Assembly: GCA_963836375.1 (NCBI GenBank)
Contig: CAWIJK010000001.1
Span: 868,001 to 932,000 of the forward strand
DNA from: CAWIJK01 sp963836375
GTDB taxonomy: Bacteria > Actinomycetota > Acidimicrobiia > Acidimicrobiales > RAAP-2
Length of the DNA: 64,000 bases
Reading direction: 5' to 3'
The notes under the pieces are model-generated. The model had not been told where the DNA came from and searched no databases. It was given only the letters and a program-made list of their open reading frames with translations. The position numbers were made by a program, and so were the translations under genes. This document shows positions 34,611 through 43,282 of the stretch, one piece after another. The stretch's first letter is position 1. Each line of letters begins with the position of its first letter.

Positions 34611-35897
34611 TCAAGCGGTGCCGGTTTTCAGCCTCCTAGTCGATGATTTCCGCGGCCTCGAGGAGGTCTTGTGGGAGTCGGGTGCTGGCGTCGAGGACTT
34701 CGATGCCGACGAGGCAGTCGTCTCTCCAGTCGAGCACGACGAACGCCTCGACACCCTCGGGCGCCCGGGCTTGGACGCTGGACGTGCGACCCGGCGGGAG
34801 GGGCCCGTCAGTGAGGTGGACGTAGACGGCATCGGCCTGGCGGTCATAGGTGATCTGCACTCTTCGATTCTGCCCCTGTTGTCGGTCACCAGCTGGCGAT
34901 AGACCACGTCGGAGAGCCGCCGCTTCAGACAGCGAAGCGCCTCCTTGGGGGTCTTGCCGTCGAGCCGCTTTCGCTCGTAGTAGTCCCGACCGGGGCTCAA
35001 GGGCTGGCGGATCTGGGTGACGGCCATCATGTGGATGGCGTGATTGATGCGCCGGTTCCCAGCCCTCGAGAGCCGGTGGCGGACCTGGTCGCCCGAGGAC
35101 ACATCGATTGGGGCGGTGCCGTTGTAGGAGGCGAAGTGGTCCTTGGTCGGGAACCTGGCCACGTCGCCCACCTCGGCCAGGATCCGCCCGGCGATCACCG
35201 GCCCGATGCCGTAGAGGTCGGGGAGATGAGTGCCGGTGGCCTTCACCAAGATGTCGATCTGGGCGTGGCTGGCCTTGATCTTGGCGTCGAGCACCTCGAT
35301 GTCGGCCAACTGCTCGGTGGCCAGTTCGAAGCGGACCTTCCCCACCTCGTCGTCGGGGCGCAGCCTGACCAGGACTGATGCGGCCTTTCTGGCGCTCAGG
35401 TCCTTGCGCATCCCACCGGGGGTCAGCTCCGACAAGAGCCGGTGCAGGCGACAGACGGCCTGGGTGCGCAGCGCCACCAGTTCTTCGCGGCGGTCACAGA
35501 GCAGGCGCAAACTGACGGTGGCGTCGTCGGGAGTCACCGCCTGGACCCCCTCACCGTCCAACGCGGCCAGCCCGATCGAGAGCGCGTCGTCCTTGTCGGT
35601 CTTCCGGCCATGGCCGGTCGAGAACACCCGAATCCGCGCCGCCAGCTTGGGCGGGACATCCAGGACCTGCTCCCCGTCGGCCACGAGACGCTGGGCCAAG
35701 GATCGCCCCGCCCCGTGACACCCTTCGACCGCCCATCGGCGATCCTTCCAGCGGTAGGCAAAGGCCATCAGGTTCCGATAGCCCACCGTGGAATTGGCGA
35801 ATCGGGCCCCTTCGATCGGGGTCTTGGTCACCGGGTCGAGCACCGCCAGCGTGTTGCTGGCCTTGTGCGGGTCGACGCTGATCAATACGTCATTCAC
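34611..35897 (-). mobile_element. IS110-family transposase
   Basis: GTG 35897 preceded by GGAGGA. The DEDD-type N-terminus (VLISVDPHKASNTLAV, VEGCHGAG, RKTDKDDALSIGLA) and the C-terminal Transposase_20 domain (LPDLYGIGPVIAGRILAEVGD, SYNGTAPIDVSSG with the catalytic serine) are complete. After VYRQLVTDNRG the last 85 codons overlap a DUF2283 gene in another frame and are likely read-through, so the real domain ends about residue 345. No inverted repeats are expected in this family. Confidence 0.9.
34636..34860 (-). CDS. DUF2283 protein
   Basis: 74 residues: MQITYDRQADAVYVHL...VVLDWRDDCLVGIEVLDAS is the DUF2283 fold (small, strand-rich, often near mobile or toxin genes). GTG 34860. It overlaps, in another frame, the 3' tail of the IS110 transposase frame, so the IS probably ends just upstream of it. 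Confidence 0.75.
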   Translation of the reverse strand: MQITYDRQADAVYVHLTDGPLPPGRTSSVQARAPEGVEAFVVLDWRDDCLVGIEVLDASTRLPQDLLEAAEIID

Positions 35898-35985
35898 GAT
35901 TCCTCCTTCGCTCTGGTTCTGAGGCGAGGAGGGCAATGCAACTTCTAGCGATGCAGACCTCTCTTGAGCCACTTCCTCACCGGGA

Positions 35986-36064
35986 GAGCTCAGTGGGTCG
36001 CAAGCCGTTCGTGAGCCAGACGTCAGACGCCGGCAGCCGGGACTCGAGCGAACCCACTGAGCTC
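35986..36064 (-). ncRNA. Candidate IS110 bridge/seek RNA hairpin
   Basis: A perfect 13-bp inverted repeat GAGCTCAGTGGGT (35986-35998) and ACCCACTGAGCTC (36052-36064) encloses 53 nt, 90 bp upstream of the transposase start. IS110 elements encode their guide (bridge) RNA in the non-coding end next to the transposase gene, and it folds into long hairpins with internal loops. The location fits, but the strand, ends and loop guides are inferred. 35898-36237 otherwise has no gene. Confidence 0.4.
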
Positions 36065-36237
36065 AACGCCCGAGGATCGCAGACCCCCGGACTCCCAGGG
36101 TGGATTCAAACAAGTTGCCGGGACTGGGCGCACTATTCGTACCGGGACCGAATGAGCGTACTTGGCGTCATCCAGCGTCCACAGACCGCGCTTAGCATTC
36201 TTACGCATCACGGTGATTTTGACCTGCCTTGTCACCA

Positions 36238-37272
36238 TCAGGCGGGCGGGTGATCATCGGGGCAGGATCCCGGCGGATCCGAGTACCGGGGGTCATCCGT
36301 CCATGGCTGGTCCCACCATCCGGGCTGAGCCGGTGCTAGGTGGTAGAGGGCCGTGAGATCGGCGAGTACGGCGCTGGCATACCGGACCACTCCCGCGGGG
36401 CACATGTGGACATTGTCGATCATGCGGACCCGCATCCATTGCGCGCGCGGCGCGTCGGGGGTTGTGGTCGGGGGCAGCCACGACGAGAACTCGCCGTTGA
36501 GCAGTACCGATGAACCCACCGGGAGGTACATCACCATGCCGGGGAATATCGAGGGCAACGAGCGGACAATGCTCTGCCAGGCCACCTGGCCGGCGGTCCG
36601 GGTGGCGTCCTGCGCCCGTTGGGCGTCCTTGGAGCTCGCCACTACCGGACCCATGAGAGGGTACTGGGCGAACATGACTCCCGAGACCCCGTTGCCGGGG
36701 GTCAGCATCAGACGGACCGCTTGCTCGAGTTCTTGTTTATAGGCGCCAGGTTGCTCCAGCGCGCAAGGAGGATGCTGGATCTGCGGATCCGCTGTACAGG
36801 TATTGTCCCAGCCCCAGGTGGCGATGATGATCTCGGGTTGAACCTCTGAGATCAGCGTCGGCAGGGACTGGCGCCAGTTGGTGGCGACCGAGAGACCGAA
36901 GCCATCGATAGAGCGATTTGCCACAGTGACCTCTCCGGTGGCACCCAATGCGGCGTCGATACCAAGCTCGGCCACGAACATCACCGAGTCGCCGAGCAGC
37001 ATCACCCGGAGGGGTTGCTGCGGGCTGATGACCCGGCCGAAGGGCAGCCTGATTGGCAGCTCCTTTGAGAAGCCACCCGACCCAGGAACCACCGTGGTCA
37101 CCCTCACCGTGGCTTTGCTCGGTGCCTTCACGATTGGCGGGGCCACGGCTGGAAGAGTGGCTCCCATCATCACGGCCGTCATCAATGCGGCGATCGCCGG
37201 TGCTAGGGCCAACGGGGGCCAACCGCCGCGTCGATGGCGCGGCACCGATGGCTTTCGCGGATAATCACTCAC
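36238..37272 (-). CDS. SGNH/GDSL-type hydrolase, secreted
   Basis: 344 residues. An N-terminal anchor (about residues 20-45) precedes the SGNH domain: block I VMLLGDSVMFV with nucleophile serine, TWGWDNTC, and block V DNVHMCPAGV with the catalytic Asp/His pair (DNVH). The short N-terminal anchor suggests a membrane-linked esterase or O-acetyl hydrolase acting outside the cell. Confidence 0.85.
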   Translation of the reverse strand: MSDYPRKPSVPRHRRGGWPPLALAPAIAALMTAVMMGATLPAVAPPIVKAPSKATVRVTTVVPGSGGFSKELPIRLPFGRVISPQQPLRVMLLGDSVMFVAELGIDAALGATGEVTVANRSIDGFGLSVATNWRQSLPTLISEVQPEIIIATWGWDNTCTADPQIQHPPCALEQPGAYKQELEQAVRLMLTPGNGVSGVMFAQYPLMGPVVASSKDAQRAQDATRTAGQVAWQSIVRSLPSIFPGMVMYLPVGSSVLLNGEFSSWLPPTTTPDAPRAQWMRVRMIDNVHMCPAGVVRYASAVLADLTALYHLAPAQPGWWDQPWTDDPRYSDPPGSCPDDHPPA

Positions 37273-37535
37273 CTACCAGGTTGTACCACCTGACTAGGCG
37301 CCCGGCTCCGTCGACATACGAAGCCCGGTTGAGGCGAGCGCGGTAACCAGGGCGACGGCCACAGACCCCTAATCGGGTCACCGGCCTCCACTGTTCCCGT
37401 CCACCTATCTGTATCGGCCCAGGGCCGGGAGTTCTTCCGGCCAACGATACGCCGTCACTGGGAAGCCGTCCCCGATCGATCGGGAGTGGGTTGCACCAAC
37501 AGCAAGCAGCTTTCCCAGGTCTGACGCCCGTTCCC

Positions 37536-37889
37536 CTATGGGTACTTGCGTTCTGCTTCAACGGCCAGACGAGATGCCAACTGTCGGGATATGCCCAGAT
37601 ACCGACCGACTTCGCTCCGGCTGACCCCGTCCTTTAAACACAATGCGAGTAGGGCCAATCGAACTTCGTGGCGGGCCCCATCGAACTCTTCGAGGGTTTC
37701 GGTTACTTCGCGACGCCTCATGGGAGCGCGCAAACTCCCAAGCGCGGTGTCTGCAGACTCACCCCGTCCGACCTTCTCAGCTAGTTCGGCATTGACCGCC
37801 TCGTAGCGTTGGAGGAGGTCTCGAAGACGATTGGAACACTCGATGAGATCCGAAATCCGACTTTCCAGGTGTTTGCTCTCAGTAGACAT
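37536..37889 (-). CDS. HTH hypothetical protein
   Basis: 117 residues. The first 80 are coiled-coil-like (LIECSNRLRDLLQRYEAVNAELAEKVG); the end is a HTH (GVSRSEVGRYLGISRQLASRLA). It resembles DNA-binding actinobacterial regulators paired with nothing else here. Function unknown. Confidence 0.6.
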   Translation of the reverse strand: MSTESKHLESRISDLIECSNRLRDLLQRYEAVNAELAEKVGRGESADTALGSLRAPMRRREVTETLEEFDGARHEVRLALLALCLKDGVSRSEVGRYLGISRQLASRLAVEAERKYP

Positions 37890-37946
37890 GGAACCTCAGG
37901 AGTGGAAATGACCCAATTCGCGTCAGGCCGTGGCGCACGGACACAC

Positions 37947-38381
37947 CTACCACACGGATCTTCTCGATCTCTGTCCGGAAGCTGTCAGTTTCCTGTCATT
38001 ACCCAGTATTGATGAGTATCGCCGCCTGTCCCAGACCGCCGGGTGGGTGGCGTCCGCGAGATCGCAGTTCTTCAGTTTGATAACGAATTGGGTGAGCCGC
38101 TTCAGTGATGATGGATCGACGAGGAACCACCCAGTTGTGGGTGCTAGATCAGCCGTGCATAGATGGGTGGTCGATCCCCATACAGAAGAGTTTGTGTACG
38201 TCCCCGTTCCCGGGAGGTGATCTTGGGCGATGATTGGGTCGCTCGGCGACGACACGGACAAGCCATAGGTACACAAGCCGGAACCGAAGATCACGGCTGT
38301 GACGACGTGATCAGCCTGCGCTCTCACCCCCACATACGTCTTCTTGTATCGAGCATCCGCCTGCAAGTGGCGGACTGGCAC
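37947..38381 (-). CDS. Uncertain hypothetical frame
   Basis: A 144-residue minus frame starting MPVRHLQADARYKK; no domain was recognised and codon statistics are weak. A plus frame at 37930-38220 overlaps it. The 37890-38491 stretch is otherwise empty. Only one of the two, or neither, is real. Confidence 0.25.
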   Translation of the reverse strand: MPVRHLQADARYKKTYVGVRAQADHVVTAVIFGSGLCTYGLSVSSPSDPIIAQDHLPGTGTYTNSSVWGSTTHLCTADLAPTTGWFLVDPSSLKRLTQFVIKLKNCDLADATHPAVWDRRRYSSILGNDRKLTASGQRSRRSVW

Positions 38382-38491
38382 CTAGTACGACCACCACAAA
38401 GGCCCATGCGCCGCCCGGTTCGAAATACCCTTCGTTCAGTATTCTGATTTGAACGAATTTATGTAACACACTCCAGAAGCGAGGTACAGAC

Positions 38492-40201
38492 ATGAACACA
38501 GCACCTGCGTTCATTCTCTTCAACGGCAAGATCACCACCATGGACCCCGACCATCCAGAGGTGGAGGCCGTCGCCATAAGCAACGGATGTCTCGTCGCGG
38601 TCGGCTCCGACCGCGAGATCATGCAGATGAAGGACGACGCCACGCAGGTGGTGGACCTGCGTGGCAGCCGCGTGATTCCCGGTCTCATCGACAACCACAC
38701 GCACATGCTCCGGGCCGGATTGTTCTACAACCTGGAGCTGCGCTGGGATGGTGTGCGCTCATTGGCGCAGGCGATGCAGATGTTGCGTGAGCAAGTCGCC
38801 CGTACGCCCCCGCCCCAGTGGGTGCGCGTGGTGGGAGGCTTCACGATGTACCAGTTTGCGGAAAAGCGCCTGCCGACCCCAGAGGAACTGAACCAGATTG
38901 CACCCGAGACCCCGGTGTTCATAATGCACATGCACTACTCCGGGCTTATGAACAAGGCCGCCCTGCGCGCGGTTGGGTATACCCGCGACATGCCCAATCC
39001 TCCAGGGGCCGAGATCATCAAAGACGAGCGTGGTGAGCCAACAGGATTGATTGTGGCCAGGCCGCTTCCGCTCATCCTGTACGAGATCCTGAACCAGGCG
39101 CCTCTACTGCCGTTTGAGCACCAGCTCAACTCCACTCGCCACTTCATGCGGGAACTGAATCGCCTCGGTCTCACGAGCGTGTGCGATCCCGGCGGCATCT
39201 CCCAGAGCTACCCGGTTGACTACAAGGTCATCGAGCAGCTCAACCGGGACGAGTTACAGACCGTTCGCATCGCCTTTAGCTTATATACGCAGCATCCGGG
39301 CCATGAGCTGGAAGATATCTCCACCTGGATCGACACGCTGAAGTTTCGACCGGAAGAAGAGATGTTTCGCTTCAACGGTGCCGGTGAGAACCTGGTCTTT
39401 TCTGCCCGTGACCACGACAACTTCTCGCAGCCCCCTCTGCCAGTGCCCCCGACACTCGAGGCGGACATGGAAGCGGTCGTGCGGAAACTGGTCACCAATC
39501 GGTGGCGGTGGCGCTTGCACTGCGGCCACAATGAAACCATCACCCCCACCCTGAACGCCTTTGAACGGGTCAACCGTGAGATGCCGCTTCAGGGCATCCC
39601 GTGGTACCTTGACCACTGCGAAACGATCGACGAGCGCAACATTGAACGGGTCGCCGCACTCGGCGGCAACATCGCGATTCAAAACCGGACGGCATTCCAG
39701 GCGGAATACGTCAGAGAGTATTATGGCGCCAGAGCGGCAGCAGGTATCCCGCCGATCAAGCGGATGTTGCAGGCGGGCCTGCATGTTGGGGCCGGGACTG
39801 ATGCCACCCGTACGTCATCCTTCAGCCCGTGGTTATGCCTCTCGTGGCTCCTCACCGGGCGAGGCACTGGTGGGATCGTGCAGTTTCCACCGTCTGAGCG
39901 GTTCACTCGTCAGGAAGCCTTGTGGATGTGGACAGGCGCGAACGCCTACTTTTCGGATGAGGTCGGCAAGAAAGGGCAGATCAAGGTGGGCCAATTTGCC
40001 GACCTGGCTGCGCTGAGTGCGGATTACTTCACGGTGCCGGAAGAGGAGATACGCGAACTGACGTCAGTGCTCACGGTGGTCGCTGGCAAGATCGTGTGGG
40101 CGGATGGTTCGTTCCAGTCGCTCTGCCCCCCGGCCGCACCGGTCATGCCGGACTGGTCGCCTGTCGCGTACTATGGGGGGTATCAGAACATCCACCACTG
40201 A
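38492..40201 (+). CDS. Amidohydrolase (YtcJ-like, TIM-barrel)
   Basis: ATG 38492 gives 569 residues. DNHTHML is the first metal site, with later HCGHNETI, DHCETIDERN (second His) and GAGTDATRTSSFSPW (final Asp), as in Amidohydro_3. It hydrolyses C-N bonds in an unknown substrate. Its composition (more A/T at wobble sites) is unlike neighbours, suggesting recent acquisition. Confidence 0.85.
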   Translation: MNTAPAFILFNGKITTMDPDHPEVEAVAISNGCLVAVGSDREIMQMKDDATQVVDLRGSRVIPGLIDNHTHMLRAGLFYNLELRWDGVRSLAQAMQMLREQVARTPPPQWVRVVGGFTMYQFAEKRLPTPEELNQIAPETPVFIMHMHYSGLMNKAALRAVGYTRDMPNPPGAEIIKDERGEPTGLIVARPLPLILYEILNQAPLLPFEHQLNSTRHFMRELNRLGLTSVCDPGGISQSYPVDYKVIEQLNRDELQTVRIAFSLYTQHPGHELEDISTWIDTLKFRPEEEMFRFNGAGENLVFSARDHDNFSQPPLPVPPTLEADMEAVVRKLVTNRWRWRLHCGHNETITPTLNAFERVNREMPLQGIPWYLDHCETIDERNIERVAALGGNIAIQNRTAFQAEYVREYYGARAAAGIPPIKRMLQAGLHVGAGTDATRTSSFSPWLCLSWLLTGRGTGGIVQFPPSERFTRQEALWMWTGANAYFSDEVGKKGQIKVGQFADLAALSADYFTVPEEEIRELTSVLTVVAGKIVWADGSFQSLCPPAAPVMPDWSPVAYYGGYQNIHH

Positions 40202-40668
40202 TGCTGGTCTGGCGGGTGTTTCGCGTCCACCCCTAGGAAACCATCCCAGATCGCTGCCGGCTCGGGGGCCGTGCCAACCTTCGATATGCGGGCGAGCGCT
40301 AGCTTTGAGCAAGCATCAGAACGCCCGAGTCCAGCTCAGACCGATGGAGCCCAGAGGCGGGTGAATCGAGCTACTCACTCCGGACACACCGATTGTGTGA
40401 TGCGAAGAACTGGTGGTAGAGCTCTACAACAGGGTCAATTCAGTGGACTGGGTGGACGGAACCGCACTCCAGAGGACCGGAGTGGACCCACTGGATCAAT
40501 CTCGGAACGTTGCCAAGGTGTGTGGAGCCTTCGCGGATACCAGGGCGAATCAGTACCACCACAGCCGCCGCGATCTACTAATATCCGACCCTTGGCGGCG
40601 CAGAGGCTCTACCAATTCCAGGTGGGTGTCGCTCAGAGAACAGCAACCCCAAGTGCAAACGGACTTAG
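40202..40668. other. 467-bp stretch without gene
   Basis: No frame here shows a known domain; short frames at 40271 and 40413 lack ribosome sites and codon bias. No tRNA, terminator or repeat was seen. Confidence 0.5.
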
Positions 40669-41466
40669 CTAACCGGCTGGTGATGAGGCAGACGAGCTTG
40701 AACCACCAGTCGTACCCGTGCCGGTGGAAGAGCTTGCGCCACTGTCGGTAATGGTGGCCGCCATGTAGCTGCCATTGGATTGCTTGGCGCCGCGAATTAC
40801 CACAGTGTCCCCGGGTTGGATATCCGACACCGAAGCGGTCGATGGAACCGTCACGGTTGAGGTACTGCTGGTCTCCACCTTGGTCAGCGCACTGGAACTC
40901 CCCTGGGAGACATACAGGGTATTCCCCGATACGGCGGACACCGTACCTACAACGGAATTTCCACCGCCGAATCCAGCGAATCCACCGGCCGAAAGACCGC
41001 TGGGAACGCTCGCCGCACCGCCAGCGGAAGCCCCCGACCCACTTCCCCCGCCAAATGCGGCCCGAAGAGCAGAGAGGTTGGGCGCGCCACTGGTGCTCGC
41101 TGTCGAACTCCCACCTACGTGCTTCTGGTACAGCACACCGCCGGCGAATCCCACGCCTATGGCTGCGATCAGGGCGAGCAACGCCGTCACCCTGCGGGCC
41201 CGACGGCGGCGTTTGGCATCAAAGTGACGCGTTCGGTCCTCGTCCTCCGCATCATCGCTCCAGCCCTCACCGTAACTGTCGGTGCCCACCACGTTGCGTT
41301 CGTTGCGGACGACAGGTACCTCGGCAGTGTCGGTCAATCCGGCCTTGGCCTTGGCGGGCACCCGGGGCTGAGCCGCGGGCAAATTCTGAGAGCTTTCCGC
41401 CAACGGGTCACCCGTTGCCTCGGTGAATCCAGGCTTGGGCGGACCTTTGTCGCTCAGTTCATTCAT
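40669..41466 (-). CDS. Membrane-anchored DUF5666-like protein
   Basis: 265 residues from ATG 41466, with AGAGGAG upstream. A 90-residue acidic, disordered N-terminus is followed by a basic RRRRARRV stretch and one membrane span (ALLALIAAIGVGFAGGVLY). The outer part has a Gly/Ser-rich linker and a strand-rich OB-like domain (VVGTVSAVSGNTLYVSQG...DIQPGDTVVIRG), as in DUF5666. Likely faces the outside. Confidence 0.7.
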   Translation of the reverse strand: MNELSDKGPPKPGFTEATGDPLAESSQNLPAAQPRVPAKAKAGLTDTAEVPVVRNERNVVGTDSYGEGWSDDAEDEDRTRHFDAKRRRRARRVTALLALIAAIGVGFAGGVLYQKHVGGSSTASTSGAPNLSALRAAFGGGSGSGASAGGAASVPSGLSAGGFAGFGGGNSVVGTVSAVSGNTLYVSQGSSSALTKVETSSTSTVTVPSTASVSDIQPGDTVVIRGAKQSNGSYMAATITDSGASSSTGTGTTGGSSSSASSPAG

Positions 41467-42160
41467 GTCGTACTCCTCTGCTCAATAGTTCGTCTAGTCG
41501 CGGCGCAATGCCACGGCCGGGGCCAAAGAGGCCGCCCGGCTGGCCGTCCGCCGCCATTGCGACTTGTGCAACTCCGGCGTGCCCGACTCGGGTGGCTGCA
41601 ACGTCGCGCTCCATCAGCGCGATCACGTCCGCAACCGCCGCGTGATGAGCTTGCACGATGGCGGCTTGCACGGCGGCGTCCGCAACCGCCCATAGGGCGC
41701 TGACGCTCTTGGGGACCGAGAACGTGTAGTCATACCCCGCCACGGTCCGGCGAGTGCCGCGCTCGCGTTCTTCGACCTCGATCCGCTCTACTGTCGCAGT
41801 CCGTTCGTCGGCGCTCAGGTCCGGGTCCAGATGCTCGACCTGCGCGGCGATCCGTTCCTCGACCGTCTTGTGCCGGAAGTAGGGCAGGCCGAGCGGATCG
41901 CCGGTGAGCGGATCACGGCCTTGGCCGAGCAGGCGCCGTAGATGTTCCTCGGTCACAGTCCCGCCGGGCTCGATCCGCCGGTCGGTGGTGCCGAGACCGT
42001 GGACGCCGGTACCAAGCCAGTAGCCGGGTGGCGTCCCCTTCTCCGCGTAGTAGGCGATCAGGGGCGTGGTCAGCGGCCGGTGCCCGTCGCCAGCGGCGAC
42101 CGACTGGAGCAGATAGCGGTAGCCGTCCCCGGCGGACATCACGCGCATCGAGACCGTCAC
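41459..42160 (-). pseudogene. TrwC/MobF relaxase, 5' fragment
   Basis: GTG 42160 opens with VTVSMRVMSAGDGYRYLLQSVA, and GYDYTFSVPKSVSALWAVAD is the characteristic TrwC relaxase sequence. The protein then reaches GVAQVA and leaves the family in a short tail that ends at 41459, at the edge of the DUF5666-like gene. The HUH histidines, the second half of the relaxase and any helicase domain are missing. Marks the left edge of the conjugative element on this chromosome. Confidence 0.82.
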
Positions 42161-42174
42161 GCCGGTCAGGTGCG
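42161..42174 (-). promoter_or_regulatory. Leader motif CGCACCTG, site 1
   Basis: CGCACCTGACCGGC on the minus strand directly abuts the GTG (42160) of the relaxase fragment. The same 14-mer (or near-identical) occurs at five other sites within the element. Confidence 0.55.
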
Positions 42175-42477
42175 CCGGGGTTACCTCGTGGTGCAAGAGG
42201 TGTGGACCGGCCCAGGGAGGTCAGGGCACAGCGCGGGACGGATTGACCGCGGGTGGCAGCGGGCGGCGCGGATCGCTGCTCCCAGCGGACATCAGGGGAC
42301 GAAGGTGAGGTCGTCAGACTTTCGGATGCGTCAGGGCTTGGTATTTCGTCCTGCGGCTCGACGGCGTGTCGCTGCTCGGGAACGGATGATTGGACCGAGC
42401 GCCCATTTGCGGGAGCGGTTGGCGCGACACTGATCTTGGATCGTGTCTCAAGGCCCTTGGTCGTTTGTGAGGACGCC
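42175..42477. other. Gene-free stretch upstream of relaxase fragment
   Basis: No gene. A near palindrome with arms ACACTGATC and GATCGTGT lies at 42426-42447, between the relaxase and TetR genes. An oriT would be expected near here, but no known nic site was recognised. Confidence 0.3.
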
Positions 42478-43149
42478 CTACCTCTTCGTCGTTCGCGGAG
42501 TGCCGCTGTGCCTGGTGGGGGCGGGGGTTGCGAACAGCTGCTCTAGTTGTGAGGCGTAGCGGGCTCTGGCTGTGGGCGTCGCGAGATCGTCGTTGAAGGC
42601 GGCGCGGATCACGTGCGGGATGGTCACCGGGGCCATCGCCGCCGCCCACACGACGGCGAGGATGACTTCGGGGTCGAAGTCCTCGGTCAGCTCCCCGGCC
42701 TGTTGTCGGCGACGGATGTCTGCGACGGCTTGTCGGATCTGCTCGGCCTGTGCTCGTTCTGCATCCTGGGGCGAGCCGTCGAGTGCCTGCCAGACGAGTA
42801 GCCGGGTCAGATCGGGCCGGTCCAGCGCGGTGTCGAGATAGGCGCGCACGACTGCACCGAACGGCTGGTCCGGCGTGGCGAAGGTGGACTCGCTGGCCGC
42901 CCAGTTCTCGCGCAGAGCGTCGTAGAGGCCCTGCTTGCCGCCGAAGTAGTAGGTGATGAGCTGGGCGTTGACGTCAGCGCGCTTGGCGATCTCCGCCACC
43001 CGCGCCCCGGCGAACCCCTTGGCCGAGAACTCCTCGACTGCCGCCTCCAGGATGCGCTGGCGCGTTCGCTCCGCATCCCGCTGACGCTCCTCGGGGCGCG
43101 GTGCGCGCCGAGGAGCGCTGCGCCCGGTTGTCGAGCGTGCGCCAGCCAT
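42478..43149 (-). CDS. TetR-family repressor
   Basis: 223 residues from ATG 43149. The HTH TRQRILEAAVEEFSAKGFAGARVAEIAKRADVNAQLITYYFGGKQGLY is a textbook TetR_N. Divergent from the MFS gene over a 133-bp region that holds TGATT half-sites, so it most likely represses the exporter and itself until a ligand binds. Confidence 0.92.
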   Translation of the reverse strand: MAGARSTTGRSAPRRAPRPEERQRDAERTRQRILEAAVEEFSAKGFAGARVAEIAKRADVNAQLITYYFGGKQGLYDALRENWAASESTFATPDQPFGAVVRAYLDTALDRPDLTRLLVWQALDGSPQDAERAQAEQIRQAVADIRRRQQAGELTEDFDPEVILAVVWAAAMAPVTIPHVIRAAFNDDLATPTARARYASQLEQLFATPAPTRHSGTPRTTKR

Positions 43150-43174
43150 GTCGACCGATCCTAGCACCGCAGGC

Positions 43175-43229
43175 TGATTGAGTCATCGACAGTCATGCTA
43201 GGGTCAATCACTCGATTAGTTGATTAGAC
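43175..43229. promoter_or_regulatory. Putative TetR operator region
   Basis: TGATTGA (43175-43181) and TCAATCA (43204-43210) form an inverted repeat. A second, imperfect repeat GTCAATCACT/AGTTGATTAGAC (43203-43229) overlaps it, with GATTAG twice in tandem. It lies between the divergent TetR and MFS genes. Confidence 0.5.
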
Positions 43230-43282
43230 TCGGACAGGAGATGATTAGAGCCTTGCGCTCGCCGACCTCGAAAGAGCCTCCT

